A DNA stretch of 64,000 nucleotides from CAZAMB01 sp964486335 (GTDB taxonomy: Bacteria > Planctomycetota > Phycisphaerae > UBA1845): contig CAZAMB010000002.1 of the NCBI GenBank assembly GCA_964486335.1, positions 186,001-250,000 on the forward strand, written 5' to 3'. Of this stretch, positions 42,625 to 52,471 are shown one piece after another. Positions within the stretch are counted from its first letter, which is position 1. The number at the start of each line of letters is the position of its first letter. The notes under the pieces were generated by a model that searched no databases, was not told where the DNA came from, and saw nothing but the letters and a program-made list of their open reading frames with translations. Made by a program: the position numbers and the translations under genes.

Positions 42625-42941
42625 TCCCGAATCCCTTTATTTTGAAGCAACACCGGCCACATAGCCTCCGCCGGAGTCACTCGTTAACGGCGCTGCCTTC
42701 GGCCTGCGAAACCGAACCGCTCGCCGGTCAAATCCAAACCGCATAAACCCGTTCTGTGCCAAAACCGGACACAATGACCGTCACTGCTGACTTCCGCGCC
42801 ACGGGGACCCAGTCTTCAAACGGCCAACTATTCCTTGAATTCTGGCCGTCCGCATGTTAGAGCACTACTGGACAGGATTCAAGTCCTGAATGAAGACACT
42901 CGTCGTTAAGAGCCAGATTTGCGCCGCTAACATGCCATTCC

Positions 42942-42970
42942 ATTATAGGACGGAATGCCTGTGATTACAA
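42942..42970 (-). promoter_or_regulatory. Promoter of the receiver-XRE gene
   Basis: On the minus strand TTGTAA (42965-42970), 17 nt, then perfect TATAAT (42942-42947). The first downstream gene is the receiver-XRE gene, starting at 42624, so the 5' leader would be about 310 nt. Otherwise I see no gene in 42625-43050. Confidence 0.6.
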
Positions 42971-43012
42971 CCACGGGCCAAACATTAAAGTCGTATTCCA
43001 CGACACAATACT

Positions 43013-43040
43013 CACCCATCAGTGGGTGCGCATTTTTTTT
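43013..43040 (+). terminator. Terminator-like hairpin facing right
   Basis: CACCCA-TCAG-TGGGTG followed after 4 nt by eight T on the plus strand. No plus-strand gene lies upstream in this gap. On the minus strand the T-run is on the wrong side. Confidence 0.45.
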
Positions 43041-43050
43041 CGTCATGCGG

Positions 43051-45420
43051 CTATTTTTTTTCCAATTGGTTCAATGGTACGATCAATTTCGCAACCGCGT
43101 CCGAAGCAATCAGGAATACTCCGGGCCGATTTGCGATCATGGCGAAGTGTTTTGAGGGGACCTCGCCGTCCACGAGTTTCTTGCTGACGACGAGCGACTG
43201 GTGCTGTTCATTTTTCAATGTGATCGAAAGCTCGTCGCCAGGTTCGGCCAAGCCGAAACGCGACAGGTCGTTAGACGAATGGGCGGCGAAACGATCGGCT
43301 TGGAGGGCTTTGGCATCGGCGAGCAGTTTGTCGATGCGAGCGGAGTCGATGGGCAGGTCGGGTTCGGGATCGAACTTCCATTTTCCGTCCGCGCGAACAA
43401 AGGTGGTTGTTTCGTCGCCGTGTTTGATTCGCAGCGCCGTCACATCAGCTGGATCGAAATCAAATACGTCTGGTGCGCGGAACTCGGCCAGCAGTTCATC
43501 GCGCAACCCCATCTTCAATTCATAGATCGTGTCGTCGTTGCCGCGCTTCGCGTAGGTTTTTCCGTCGTGTTCGGAGACGGCGAGTTCAACTTCGCGCGGT
43601 TGATCTTTTGACTCGGAGTTTTCGCGGTCGCCGGAAACCGCGGGGGGATTGAGCGTCAGCTTTACGGTGATGGCGGGATCATGAAGCCCGAAGGCGCTGG
43701 CCTGACCGCTGCCGGCGATCACGGACTCCGCCCTCAAAGAGCAAAGCGACGCGACCAACTTGTTGACCAAATCGTCGCGAAGCGGCGACGCTACCGGGGC
43801 GGTCATGGTCCACACGTCCTCACCGCGCTCAAGCGTCAATGCCTCGCGTCCGGCCGTGTACTTGTTGGGAATGGCAAGGTCAATTCGCGTGACGCGCTCG
43901 GGAGTGAGGGCAAAGACGGTGCGATCACGATACGCGGCTGCGGGGCGTAGCAGCATGACCACATCGTCCGACTTGACCTTCGCGATTGGGTCGTCATTGC
44001 GACGCACAAAGACCATTCGACGACTCGTCGCATCGGTGGACGCTCCCACGGCCAACAATTCCGGTTGGTCCACGCCCGGTATCGACAGTCGAATGACCGT
44101 CTGCGGCGCTTCCAGGCCGGTGTTGGTCGGGGCATCGGGTCCCTCGACAAAGGCGACCGCTTTCAGCCCCGTCATGGCTGCCAACAATTCAGTGACGGCG
44201 TGCTGTTCGGCGGCAGCGCCGCCGTTCTCAAACACCCATGTTCCGTCGTGTCGCACGAGGGCTTCGGTCTGCCCGCTTTCCGTGCGTTCGATTCGCGTGG
44301 CCGAAGCGATATCGGCTGTCGTCAGGCGCATATCGCGCCATTCGGTCATCACCGGCTTGAACTTGTCGGTCGTGCCCTTGAGCACGGTTCCGACGGCCTG
44401 TTCGCCGGCCACACCGACGTAAACCTTGGTGTCGTCGCCGATGGGTGACCGCGCGGACACGAACAGTTCGTGCGTGGTTGTTCTCTTTTCGACGGGCGGT
44501 TCGGGTCCGTCGTCCGTTTCTTCGTCGTCGTCCTTTTCGGCCTTTTCTTCTTGTTTGGCGGGGACGGTTTCCTCGATGGTCACCTTGACCGACAGGGCGG
44601 GCGGCTCGAGGCCGAACATGGCGAAGCTTGCGGCATCGTCCGATTCCCATTGGCCAACGCGAAGTCGACCGATCAAGCGGAGCAACTCATCCACTTTTCC
44701 GGTGGCTGGAGCCGACGCCGGTGCGTTCATCATCCACTGACCGCCGGTTCTGGTGAACGCAAATGTCGTCGAATCGCCCGGAGAGGCTGATCGATCGACG
44801 ATCTCCACATGGGTCGCGTTTTCAGCGGCGAAGTTCCAAACCTGCTGCTCTCGGTAATCGAGCGGTTTGGTCTTGAGCAGGTTTCGCAGGTTGCTCTTGG
44901 CGATGACGATCTGGTTCGCGCCAGCGAGACGGACGTAGGTTTCGGTTTCGGACGCCGGTGCGCCGAGTTCGATAGAGGCGGTCTTGCCGGCGTCATCCGT
45001 CAGGGTCACTGTGGCTTCGGGCGGCGCGAGGCCCGCACCGGCGGCGGTCACCGCGCCCGGCTCGCCTTCTTTGTAGGCGACTTCATATTGGAGCCTACCG
45101 AGTTCCCGACCGATTCGATCGACTTCATAGGCCAGCGCTTTGCATTGTTTCGGCTTGGTCATTTGCCAGACCGGTGCGCCCGCGCCTTCCTCGGCGTCCT
45201 TCTTTTCGAAGACCCATTCGTCGCCGCCGCCGCGTTTGGCGACGACCTTGACGATGTTGCCGAGCGGATCGGTGATGAGATTGCGCGTGACTGCTGACGA
45301 GGGGTTCATCGCCTGCGTGGTTGGCGGAGGCGCTACGGGCGCGGATTTCCGAATAGTCACGAGTCCGAGAACCAGCAGGGCCAGCACCAGAGCCAACGCA
45401 AATGTCGTCTTTGTATTCAT
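43051..45420 (-). CDS. DUF4340 domain-containing protein
   Basis: 789 aa. One N-terminal membrane helix (TTFALALVLALLVLGLVTI), then repeated extracytoplasmic DUF4340 units with the patterns ALAYEVDRIGRELGRLQYEV, TEWRDMRLTTADIASATRIE and YRDRTVFALTPERVTRIDL. A Glu/Asp-rich low-complexity stretch (EEKAEKDDDEETDDGPE) separates two units. It is the last gene of the ABC operon from 49390 to 43051 and starts 6 bp after the GldG-like gene. DUF4340 proteins accompany this transporter; their action is unknown. Confidence 0.88.
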   Translation of the reverse strand: MNTKTTFALALVLALLVLGLVTIRKSAPVAPPPTTQAMNPSSAVTRNLITDPLGNIVKVVAKRGGGDEWVFEKKDAEEGAGAPVWQMTKPKQCKALAYEVDRIGRELGRLQYEVAYKEGEPGAVTAAGAGLAPPEATVTLTDDAGKTASIELGAPASETETYVRLAGANQIVIAKSNLRNLLKTKPLDYREQQVWNFAAENATHVEIVDRSASPGDSTTFAFTRTGGQWMMNAPASAPATGKVDELLRLIGRLRVGQWESDDAASFAMFGLEPPALSVKVTIEETVPAKQEEKAEKDDDEETDDGPEPPVEKRTTTHELFVSARSPIGDDTKVYVGVAGEQAVGTVLKGTTDKFKPVMTEWRDMRLTTADIASATRIERTESGQTEALVRHDGTWVFENGGAAAEQHAVTELLAAMTGLKAVAFVEGPDAPTNTGLEAPQTVIRLSIPGVDQPELLAVGASTDATSRRMVFVRRNDDPIAKVKSDDVVMLLRPAAAYRDRTVFALTPERVTRIDLAIPNKYTAGREALTLERGEDVWTMTAPVASPLRDDLVNKLVASLCSLRAESVIAGSGQASAFGLHDPAITVKLTLNPPAVSGDRENSESKDQPREVELAVSEHDGKTYAKRGNDDTIYELKMGLRDELLAEFRAPDVFDFDPADVTALRIKHGDETTTFVRADGKWKFDPEPDLPIDSARIDKLLADAKALQADRFAAHSSNDLSRFGLAEPGDELSITLKNEQHQSLVVSKKLVDGEVPSKHFAMIANRPGVFLIASDAVAKLIVPLNQLEKK

Positions 45421-45426
45421 TGATTA

Positions 45427-47595
45427 TTACCTGCGTCGCATCCACCAGACCGCGCCGCCACAGACCAGGGCGACACCGGGCCAGATGAACATGGTCAGGG
45501 CCTGCACGACCTTGACCGTTGAAGGGTCCTTGATGGAGAGCACGGCCGCATCGATCGGCTTGCCGATGTTCATGAACTGGGTGTTGTCGTTCAGCCAGTG
45601 CAGCGAATTCACTAAGAGCGTGACGTTGCCGGGATTGAGGGAGCGAATCGTAAAGCCCTGCGACGTCGGCACGAAGGCACGGGCGAAAGCGACGCTGTCC
45701 TCGGCAAAACCGCGAGAGGAAACAACGACGATCTTGGCATCGCCCTTTTTGGCGGAGACGGCCAAGATGAACGGACCTTCGACATCGCCGGGCGCCAGCG
45801 AGAGAAATCCCTGCGTGTCGGACTGGTCCTGGTAGGTCTGAAGGTTGCTCACTCCCCAGATGCCGTCGCGTTTGCCTTGTTGAATCAACGGGGTCACGGT
45901 CACGCCTTCGGGGAGGGGGTCGGCAATGCGCAGCGGAGCGCAGGAAGGAAAGCGAATGAGCTGCGACTCGGAAGACTGAATAATCTCGTTTTCGAGGACA
46001 GCGAGATCAGCGTTGTCCATGTTGAAGAAGTCACGGCGAGCAACTTGATACTCACCCGGCTTGACGTTGATGGTCTCGATCAACAGGTATTGAGTATCGA
46101 CCGTGATGCCCCAGTTTTCCTTTAGGTATTTGTCGTATTCGTAAGTGGAAGGCATCGGGCCGAAGGGACCGGGCGCCCAGCCGGCGATAAAAACCGCGCG
46201 ACCTTTATCTCCCAAAGCCTTGAGCAAGGCTTCGCGGTGGCTTTCACCGAACGGCGGATCCTGTTGCGCCCGATTCATCGGGTTCATGGGCGGCGTTTCA
46301 GGCTTCAACACGACATACACTGTGCGGGTGGGCGCGGGAGTGATCTCAGGCGGCGTATCTTTCGCCTTGAGGTCCCACTCTTCGACGATGAAGTTCACAT
46401 CTTCCAATTGCTGCTTCATCGCGGTGTATGGAGCGGCGGTCTGCTGGTTGGGCATGAAACCGCCCATGAAAAGCGGCTGGCCGCCGTAGCGCACGAAAAC
46501 GACGGCGTTGCGCTCCTTGTTAGTCGCTCGGAGGATGGCCGAAGTCAACTGCTCCTCGCCCTTGAAGGCTCGTTTGGAGAAGGTAGCGCGGGCACCGGCA
46601 CTCGGATCGAGCGGCGGCCAAATGGACGAGAAGTCCACGACGGCCGCATCGTCGTCGGTTTCGAGGACAATCGGATTGCCGGTGGGCTGCAAACGAGCAA
46701 GCAGGTCGTCGATCTTGAGCGGATCGAGTTCGTTGATCTTGGTCGTTTCGCCTTCGATGGCGGCGACGACTTCGGCGTAGCGAGTACCGGAATCTTTAAG
46801 AAAGGCGGCTTGCGCTTCGGGGAGATTAGGGTTTCTCGCCAGTTCGGCGGCGGCGAATTTTGGAATCTCCTTGAGCGCCTTGGCGAGCTTGGGATACAGC
46901 ACGCGCAGTTCGTCGGCGACGGCGGCGAGTTGCGGGTTCGCGGGGTTGGAGAGTTTCTCCACGATGTCGCGCGTGTCCTGAAGTTCTCGAATCAGCTGGC
47001 GAAGGAGCGCCTCGACCTGTGCGACGGCCGGCGGAGCTGTTGAGCGATCGGTTTCCAGCCCGCTTCCCGCTTTCGATGCGGCATCGAGTTCGCTCTGTAG
47101 AAGCGCCTGGATTTTCGCGTCCAGATCGGTCTTGAAGGCGTCGACACGCGACTGATAGGCATCGAGGCCTTCCTTGAAGGCGGACTTGCCGCGGAGTCGG
47201 GTGGTCAGGTCCTGGAGCTTTTGATGATCCTTAAGCGGGTTGATCCAGTCGGCGCTGACTTTGGAACGATTGGTGGATTCGTACAACGAAAGAAGATTCT
47301 TCGCGGCTTGCCGGTAGCGAGGTTGATCGGCCTCTTCGCGGTCGGTCTCGAAGTAAAGCGAAGTGAGTCGGATGCTCTTATCGAGATCGCGCAGGAGGTT
47401 TTCGGTGCTTGGCGTAAGGCTATTGGCGCCGGTGATGGTCATGTCAATTCGTTGCGGAAAACTGTAGGCCAACATCTGGCAGACGACGACGATCGCCAGA
47501 GCGAGCACGACCATGATGGTGACGTTGGCACCGACGAGCATGCGCCTGCCGGGACTGACCTGCGTTGCGTTTGCGGAACCGTCGCGGGTTACCAT
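45427..47595 (-). CDS. GldG-like ABC transporter auxiliary protein
   Basis: 722 aa. N-terminal membrane helix (ANVTIMVVLALAIVVVCQML), a soluble region starting with LTPSTENLLRDLDKSIRLTS, as in GldG/ABC_transp_aux proteins, a helical stretch near 150-260, a second alpha/beta domain and a C-terminal membrane anchor (FIWPGVALVCGGAVWWMRRR). In Bacteroidota GldG works with GldA and GldF in gliding motility; in other phyla the role is unknown. It overlaps the permease gene by 7 bp and DUF4340 follows after 6 bp. Confidence 0.9.
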   Translation of the reverse strand: MVTRDGSANATQVSPGRRMLVGANVTIMVVLALAIVVVCQMLAYSFPQRIDMTITGANSLTPSTENLLRDLDKSIRLTSLYFETDREEADQPRYRQAAKNLLSLYESTNRSKVSADWINPLKDHQKLQDLTTRLRGKSAFKEGLDAYQSRVDAFKTDLDAKIQALLQSELDAASKAGSGLETDRSTAPPAVAQVEALLRQLIRELQDTRDIVEKLSNPANPQLAAVADELRVLYPKLAKALKEIPKFAAAELARNPNLPEAQAAFLKDSGTRYAEVVAAIEGETTKINELDPLKIDDLLARLQPTGNPIVLETDDDAAVVDFSSIWPPLDPSAGARATFSKRAFKGEEQLTSAILRATNKERNAVVFVRYGGQPLFMGGFMPNQQTAAPYTAMKQQLEDVNFIVEEWDLKAKDTPPEITPAPTRTVYVVLKPETPPMNPMNRAQQDPPFGESHREALLKALGDKGRAVFIAGWAPGPFGPMPSTYEYDKYLKENWGITVDTQYLLIETINVKPGEYQVARRDFFNMDNADLAVLENEIIQSSESQLIRFPSCAPLRIADPLPEGVTVTPLIQQGKRDGIWGVSNLQTYQDQSDTQGFLSLAPGDVEGPFILAVSAKKGDAKIVVVSSRGFAEDSVAFARAFVPTSQGFTIRSLNPGNVTLLVNSLHWLNDNTQFMNIGKPIDAAVLSIKDPSTVKVVQALTMFIWPGVALVCGGAVWWMRRR

Positions 47596-48305
47596 CGTCG
47601 CATCTCCAATCGCTTGACGGCGAGGAAGAGGAAAAAGCCGGTGGTGGTCAGGAAGAAGACCACGTGGTTGATGTCAATCATGCCGCGGACGAATTCGGCG
47701 AAATGCGTTCGGACGGACAATTGTTGAAGGACGACCCGAGGCCAGCCATCGAAGCGTTCGGCGAGGGCGAAGGACGCGAAAGTCATGAGTGCCAGCAGGG
47801 CGAAGCTGACCAGCACGGCGATGACCTGATGCTTTGTGCATGCACTAAAAAAGAGCCCGACGGCGATGTAGAGTGAGCCGAGGAGGATGAGGCCGATGTA
47901 GTTGCATGTCAGGAGTTTCAGGTCGAGCGATCCGTACATCGAAAGGAGGAGCGGGTAGAGAAAAATCGCAACGAGCATGACGAGGAAGAACGTGAACGCG
48001 CCGAGGAACTTTCCGAGGACGATGTCGGTCTCGGTGACGGGGGCGGTCATGAGCGTTTCGATGGTGCCGGTGCGGAGTTCGTCGGAGATCGAGCGCATGG
48101 TGAGCATGGGGAGCACGAAGACGAGAATGAGCAGCATCCAGGTGTCGAAGACGGAGCGCATGGAGGCTTCTGCGCCGTTGGCAAAGGAGCCCAGGCCGAA
48201 GGCCATGCCGGTGCCGAAGAGAAATACCGCGATGACCGCGTAGGCAATGGGGGATAGGAAGTAGGCGCCGATTTCCCGACTGGTCACGGTGGCGACGTTA
48301 CGCAT
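47589..48305 (-). CDS. ABC transporter permease, GldF/NosY type
   Basis: 238 aa from the ATG at 48305 (the frame is open upstream). Six membrane helices. Opens with ATVTSREIGAYFLSPIAYAV, then MLTMRSISDELRTGTIETLM, the signature of ABC-2 permeases, and TAPVTETDIVLGKFLGAFTF. Membrane subunit of the transporter whose ATPase is encoded directly upstream and whose GldG-like partner overlaps downstream. Substrate unknown. The 122-bp gap between ATPase and this gene has no terminator. Confidence 0.92.
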   Translation of the reverse strand: MRNVATVTSREIGAYFLSPIAYAVIAVFLFGTGMAFGLGSFANGAEASMRSVFDTWMLLILVFVLPMLTMRSISDELRTGTIETLMTAPVTETDIVLGKFLGAFTFFLVMLVAIFLYPLLLSMYGSLDLKLLTCNYIGLILLGSLYIAVGLFFSACTKHQVIAVLVSFALLALMTFASFALAERFDGWPRVVLQQLSVRTHFAEFVRGMIDINHVVFFLTTTGFFLFLAVKRLEMRRW

Positions 48306-48427
48306 GACAGGGTTCTCCGTCGAATCGCCGGGCGCCAAAACCTTGCAATGGATTGGAGCCTCGGTTGGCACCGGTTGGAAACCGGCGCCACAAAGCAAAA
48401 GCTGTCCCGTGCTGTTTTCGAGTTTGG

Positions 48428-49390
48428 CTATTCGACATTTTTGGCTCTCCCCGCCTGTTCGGCCGTCACCTTGACGAAGAAATCCTCGAGCGTTGCGCCT
48501 TCGCGGCGGAGCTCGCGAAGCGACCAGCCTTTTTCCGACGTCAATCGAAAAAGGGATTCGCGGACATCGGCGTCGGCGGACGCGTCGATGGCGAGTCGCA
48601 CCCATCCGTCGTTGGCGGTCACGTCGACCTTGCGTACGCCGGCCATCGCTCGCGCGCCGGCCTCGATCTCGGTCGCCGGTCCACGAAGTTCGGCCACCAC
48701 GCGACCCTGCGATCCGAATCGGCTGCGCAGCTCCTGCGGCGAACCCGTGGCGACGACCTGTCCGGAGGCGATGATGATCGTGCGGCTGCACACCTGCTCG
48801 ATTTCGGAAAGGATGTGTGAACTGAGCAGCACGGTGTGGTGCTCGCCGAGTTCCTTGATGAGGCCGCGGGTTTCACGGATCTGCGTCGGGTCGAGTCCGA
48901 TGGTGGGTTCGTCGAGGATGAGGACTTCGGGATCGTGCATGATGGCGTCGGCGAGTCCGACGCGCTGACGCATACCTTTGGACAGGTGTCCGATGGGGCG
49001 GTCGATAAACTCGCCCAGCCAGCAGCGGTCGGTGACGCGACGAATGGCGGACTCGCGGTCGGCGCGAGACATTCCGCGAAGTTTGCCGCGATAATGGAGG
49101 TACTCGCGGACGCGCATTTCGTGATAGAGCGGGGTGGACTCGGGCAGATAGCCGACTCGCCGGCGAACCTCCATCGATTGAGTAAAACAGTCGAAGCCCG
49201 CGATGGAAGCCGATCCGCTGGTCGGCGGCATGTAGCAGGCAAGGATGCGGATGGTCGTGGTCTTGCCCGCCCCGTTGGGACCGAGGAACCCGACGATGCT
49301 TCCGCCGGCGCCACGTTCCACCTCGAAGGAGATATCATCGACGGCGGGAAAGGAGCCGTAACGCTTGGTAAGATGACTTACGCGGATCAT
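48428..49390 (-). CDS. ABC transporter ATP-binding protein, GldA/NosF type
   Basis: 320 aa. Walker A GPNGAGKTTT near residue 41, Q-loop GYLPESTPLY, signature LSKGMRQRVGLADA, Walker B VLILDEPTIGLDP and H-loop LSSHIL. A C-terminal extension of about 90 residues (AELRGPATEIEAGARAMAGV onward) is usual in ABC-2 ATPases. First gene of the operon ATPase, permease, GldG-like, DUF4340. Energises export or reorganisation at the cell envelope; substrate not known. Confidence 0.95.
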   Translation of the reverse strand: MIRVSHLTKRYGSFPAVDDISFEVERGAGGSIVGFLGPNGAGKTTTIRILACYMPPTSGSASIAGFDCFTQSMEVRRRVGYLPESTPLYHEMRVREYLHYRGKLRGMSRADRESAIRRVTDRCWLGEFIDRPIGHLSKGMRQRVGLADAIMHDPEVLILDEPTIGLDPTQIRETRGLIKELGEHHTVLLSSHILSEIEQVCSRTIIIASGQVVATGSPQELRSRFGSQGRVVAELRGPATEIEAGARAMAGVRKVDVTANDGWVRLAIDASADADVRESLFRLTSEKGWSLRELRREGATLEDFFVKVTAEQAGRAKNVE

Positions 49391-49643
49391 CGATTGCGTC
49401 CTGTTTTTCTTCGGTGTTCACGCCCGCTCCGATACGCCAACGGGTGCAGTCCGAAACTGCGGTAAGTGTGGTTTTCGTATCATCCGATTCGATACGATGT
49501 CAAGCGACGTTTTGGTTCACTTCCACAAAATTGTTACCGATTCGTTACCCCGCGCGAAGAGGCGGAAATCCGGCACCTTGGGAAGACGAAGCCGCACGCC
49601 GTTCGTTGGATAAACGGACGGACGTCGACGACGGAGCCGTTCG

Positions 49644-51353
49644 TCAATCCGAATCGTCCGGGATCACCACGTTGTGGTATTGAAGAAGGGTGCCCTTGGC
49701 GCGCTCGAGATCGATCATGGCGATGTTGTAATCAACCATGAACGTGAGCATGGCGCGGCGCGCGCCCGCCAGACTTTGCCGAGCGTTGAGTTCCGTGGTC
49801 AGCGTATTGATGTCCTTACGCTCCGCCCGGGCGACGATGGAATCCACCTCGCGGCGCCGCGCCTCGGCCGCCTCGAACGCGGGAGCGATCTGGTCGTAGG
49901 CCGTATTGAGCGCCCGAACCGCGAGATTCACATCGAGGATGATTTTTTCAAAGGTCGATCGGAGCAGCGCTTCCTGCTGCTCGTGCTGGAGCCTTGCCCG
50001 CAGATGCGCCGCGCGACGGGCGCGGTTGCCGACGGGAATCTCCAGTTCGACGCCGATGAAGTACTCGATGAAGTTGCCTCGTGTCATTTCATCGAAGGAG
50101 CCGTCGGCGTTCTGCGCCAGTCCGTCGAAAGTGGTGCGAAACGTGAGGTCGAACCGGGGCATCTCCTCGTTCTTGGCCCGACCGACGACGATTTCGGCGT
50201 TGGCGACGCGCAGTTCCTGTTCCTTGACTTCCTGGCGGTGATCGAGAGCGATCTGGACCTCGGCCAGTCGATCGACAAGGAGTCGCTGGGTCGGCGGCAG
50301 GTCCTCTGGAATGATCTCGATGCTCTCGGCGAGGTTGACATCCGGTCCATTCAGAACGGCCGCGAGGCGATCCTCCGCGTCGTACACATTCGCCCGGCGA
50401 CGAACGAAATCGGCCTTGGCCTGTTCGAGATTCGCCTGGGTCGCGGCGATCTGAACCGGGGTGATATCGAATTGCTGGCGGGCGACGAGGTACTCGTAGA
50501 TGGCTTCAAAGTCGGCGAGGAGTCGGGCGGTGATGGCAATGTCGCGCCGGGCCTGCACGAGTCGCCAGTAGAGCTCATCGACCTGTCGCAGGGAATCGCG
50601 GACCTGCCGTTCGAATGCGGTTCGGCTGATGCGGCGGTCGTTCTTGTTGATCAGGATCAGCGAGCGGTTGTAGTCGATGCCGAATCCGCGGAGCATCGGC
50701 TGGCGCATCTCGAGAACGAGATTGCTGGTGTATTCCGGATTGACGCCCTGAAAACTGAGCGTCGTGCTCGTCCGGTTGAGTTGATACTGACCGGACATGG
50801 TCATGCCCGTGGGCAGGACCTTACGGACGCCATAGGCGGTCTGGAGCGCATCGAGCTGCGTGGCGGTCAATTGCGACCCGGACGGTCGGTCCACGTGATT
50901 CTTAAAGATATTGGTGAAGAAGACGGCGTCGAACGCCGCCTGGGCTTCGACGATCCTCGTTGTGTCCACGATCGGGTTGTAGCTTGCTACTTTGATGTCG
51001 TAGTTGTTTTCGAGGGCGATGCGCACCGCGTCATCAAGCGTGACCCGCCATTGGCGAGGTCGACGAATCTCGGCGATGCGCTCCGTGACGCGCGTGACGT
51101 ACACTTCCTGCGCCTTGTCGCCGCCCGAACGAGCGCGTTCCAAGGCCTCGTCGGCGATGGCGTTGTCGTATTCGAGATCGGGAATATGGGCGCGCAAGCG
51201 ATCGATCGGTATCGTCTCCGCCGTCACCGTGCCGCTGGGTGACTGGACGGCGGCGCCGGCCGCGACCGGTTCCTCGACCATGGCCGCGCCGGACGCAACG
51301 CCGGTCCGGATTGCGATGAGTCCAATGACCAGCGCCGTGCGTTGCTTCATCAT
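49644..51353 (-). CDS. TolC-family outer membrane efflux protein
   Basis: 569 aa from the ATG at 51353, preceded by CCGGAG. A signal-like start (ALVIGLIAIRTGVASGAA) leads to TLDDAVRIALENNYDIKVAS, the first of two TolC-type repeats, then long helices (RQVRDSLRQVDELYWRLVQA, LRARLQHEQQEALLRSTFEK) and NTLTTELNARQSLAGARRAM near the end. Forms the outer-membrane duct of tripartite exporters. No inner-membrane pump or adaptor is adjacent; upstream lies the ABC operon on the same strand, 253 bp after this gene's stop. That gap shows nothing. Confidence 0.92.
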   Translation of the reverse strand: MMKQRTALVIGLIAIRTGVASGAAMVEEPVAAGAAVQSPSGTVTAETIPIDRLRAHIPDLEYDNAIADEALERARSGGDKAQEVYVTRVTERIAEIRRPRQWRVTLDDAVRIALENNYDIKVASYNPIVDTTRIVEAQAAFDAVFFTNIFKNHVDRPSGSQLTATQLDALQTAYGVRKVLPTGMTMSGQYQLNRTSTTLSFQGVNPEYTSNLVLEMRQPMLRGFGIDYNRSLILINKNDRRISRTAFERQVRDSLRQVDELYWRLVQARRDIAITARLLADFEAIYEYLVARQQFDITPVQIAATQANLEQAKADFVRRRANVYDAEDRLAAVLNGPDVNLAESIEIIPEDLPPTQRLLVDRLAEVQIALDHRQEVKEQELRVANAEIVVGRAKNEEMPRFDLTFRTTFDGLAQNADGSFDEMTRGNFIEYFIGVELEIPVGNRARRAAHLRARLQHEQQEALLRSTFEKIILDVNLAVRALNTAYDQIAPAFEAAEARRREVDSIVARAERKDINTLTTELNARQSLAGARRAMLTFMVDYNIAMIDLERAKGTLLQYHNVVIPDDSD

Positions 51354-51616
51354 GATTGACTCCGGTGGAACGCCGGATCGGCTCCGGCCTGTTGTTCGTC
51401 GAATGAGTCGGCTTATTTCCGATCGCGCCGCCGACTCCGCGCCGAGCCGGTCTGGCTTTTCGAATTCTGTCGGCCCATCGTAACGTCGTGGTTCGCGGGG
51501 CGTCAATCAATCGGCGGCCCCAGTTGTGTTCTGCCGGACAATTTCCGACCAAAGCAAAAGATCATTTCCGCCAGGCAATGCAGAGGATGTTCTCCGATCG
51601 CGAAGACGGCGGTAGA

Positions 51617-52438
51617 ATGGTCGGCGTTATGGCTGCGGGGCCGCGGCCAACGCTCCCGCGCTTGGTGATGCCGCCTGGGTGGCTTTCCATGATAGGTAAA
51701 CTGGTCCGCCAACCGATTGATGACGTGCTGGCGAGTCTCGAACGCCTCGTGACCGCCAAGAACCCGATGAGCAGCCTCGTGCCCGCGATGATCTCGATGC
51801 TGATCACGTGGTTTGTGTACGTTGGCATCCACGAGCTGTTGCATGTGTTCGGCTGCGTGGCCGCCGGAGGAACCGTCAGCACGCTGGAGATCGGCGCCAA
51901 ATACGGCGGTGCGCTCTACGCGAAGCTATTTCCGTTTGTCGTCACGGGAAGCGAATACGCCGGCCGACTCTCCGGTTTTGACACGGGCGGTTCGGACTGG
52001 GTCTATATGTCCACCGTGTTCTGTCCGTTCGCGCTGACCGTTCTTTTCGGCGTCGCGCTGGTGAAGCTCTGCGGACGACGGCGAAGGCCGATTCTATTCG
52101 GTGTGGCGATCGTCGTCGGACTCGCGCCGTTCTACAACCTTCAGGGCGACTACTTCGAAATGGGTTCGATCATCGTGACGCGAATGCTGACGCTGGTTGC
52201 CCACGGCTTCGGGCAACCGCCGATGTTCGAGGCACTGCGATCGGATGATATCTTCAAGCTACTCGGCACGCTTTGCTTGAAGCCATCGGAACTGGGGCTT
52301 ACCTCGACGGGTCTGATCCTCGCCGGCATCGCGATCGTCATGGTGTCGTTCGTTGTCGATGTCCTCCTCGCCTTCCTGACGTACTGGATGGGACACCAGG
52401 TTTCCCGTGTATTCGTAGCGCCACGCCAGAAGAAATAA
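51617..52438 (+). CDS. Membrane protein with HExxH motif, putative metalloprotease
   Basis: About 273 aa from the ATG at 51617; starts at 51587 or 51668 are possible. Several membrane helices. The first contains VGIHELLHVFGC, an HExxH zinc-site candidate in a membrane segment, as in site-2/M50-like or DUF3267-type putative peptidases. A second metal ligand is not obvious. The later segments (WVYMSTVFCPFALTVLFGVA, ITGLILAG-like stretch) are hydrophobic. No neighbours hint at a substrate. It converges on the TMTC-like gene with 33 bp between stops. Confidence 0.75.
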   Translation: MVGVMAAGPRPTLPRLVMPPGWLSMIGKLVRQPIDDVLASLERLVTAKNPMSSLVPAMISMLITWFVYVGIHELLHVFGCVAAGGTVSTLEIGAKYGGALYAKLFPFVVTGSEYAGRLSGFDTGGSDWVYMSTVFCPFALTVLFGVALVKLCGRRRRPILFGVAIVVGLAPFYNLQGDYFEMGSIIVTRMLTLVAHGFGQPPMFEALRSDDIFKLLGTLCLKPSELGLTSTGLILAGIAIVMVSFVVDVLLAFLTYWMGHQVSRVFVAPRQKK

Positions 52439-52471
52439 CCCGCCACTCGTTCCTTTGAAATCAATTGGGCA

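Noticed and set aside
49674..51242. 522-codon open frame on the plus strand
   Set aside because: Antisense to the TolC-family gene; a product of third-position GC bias.
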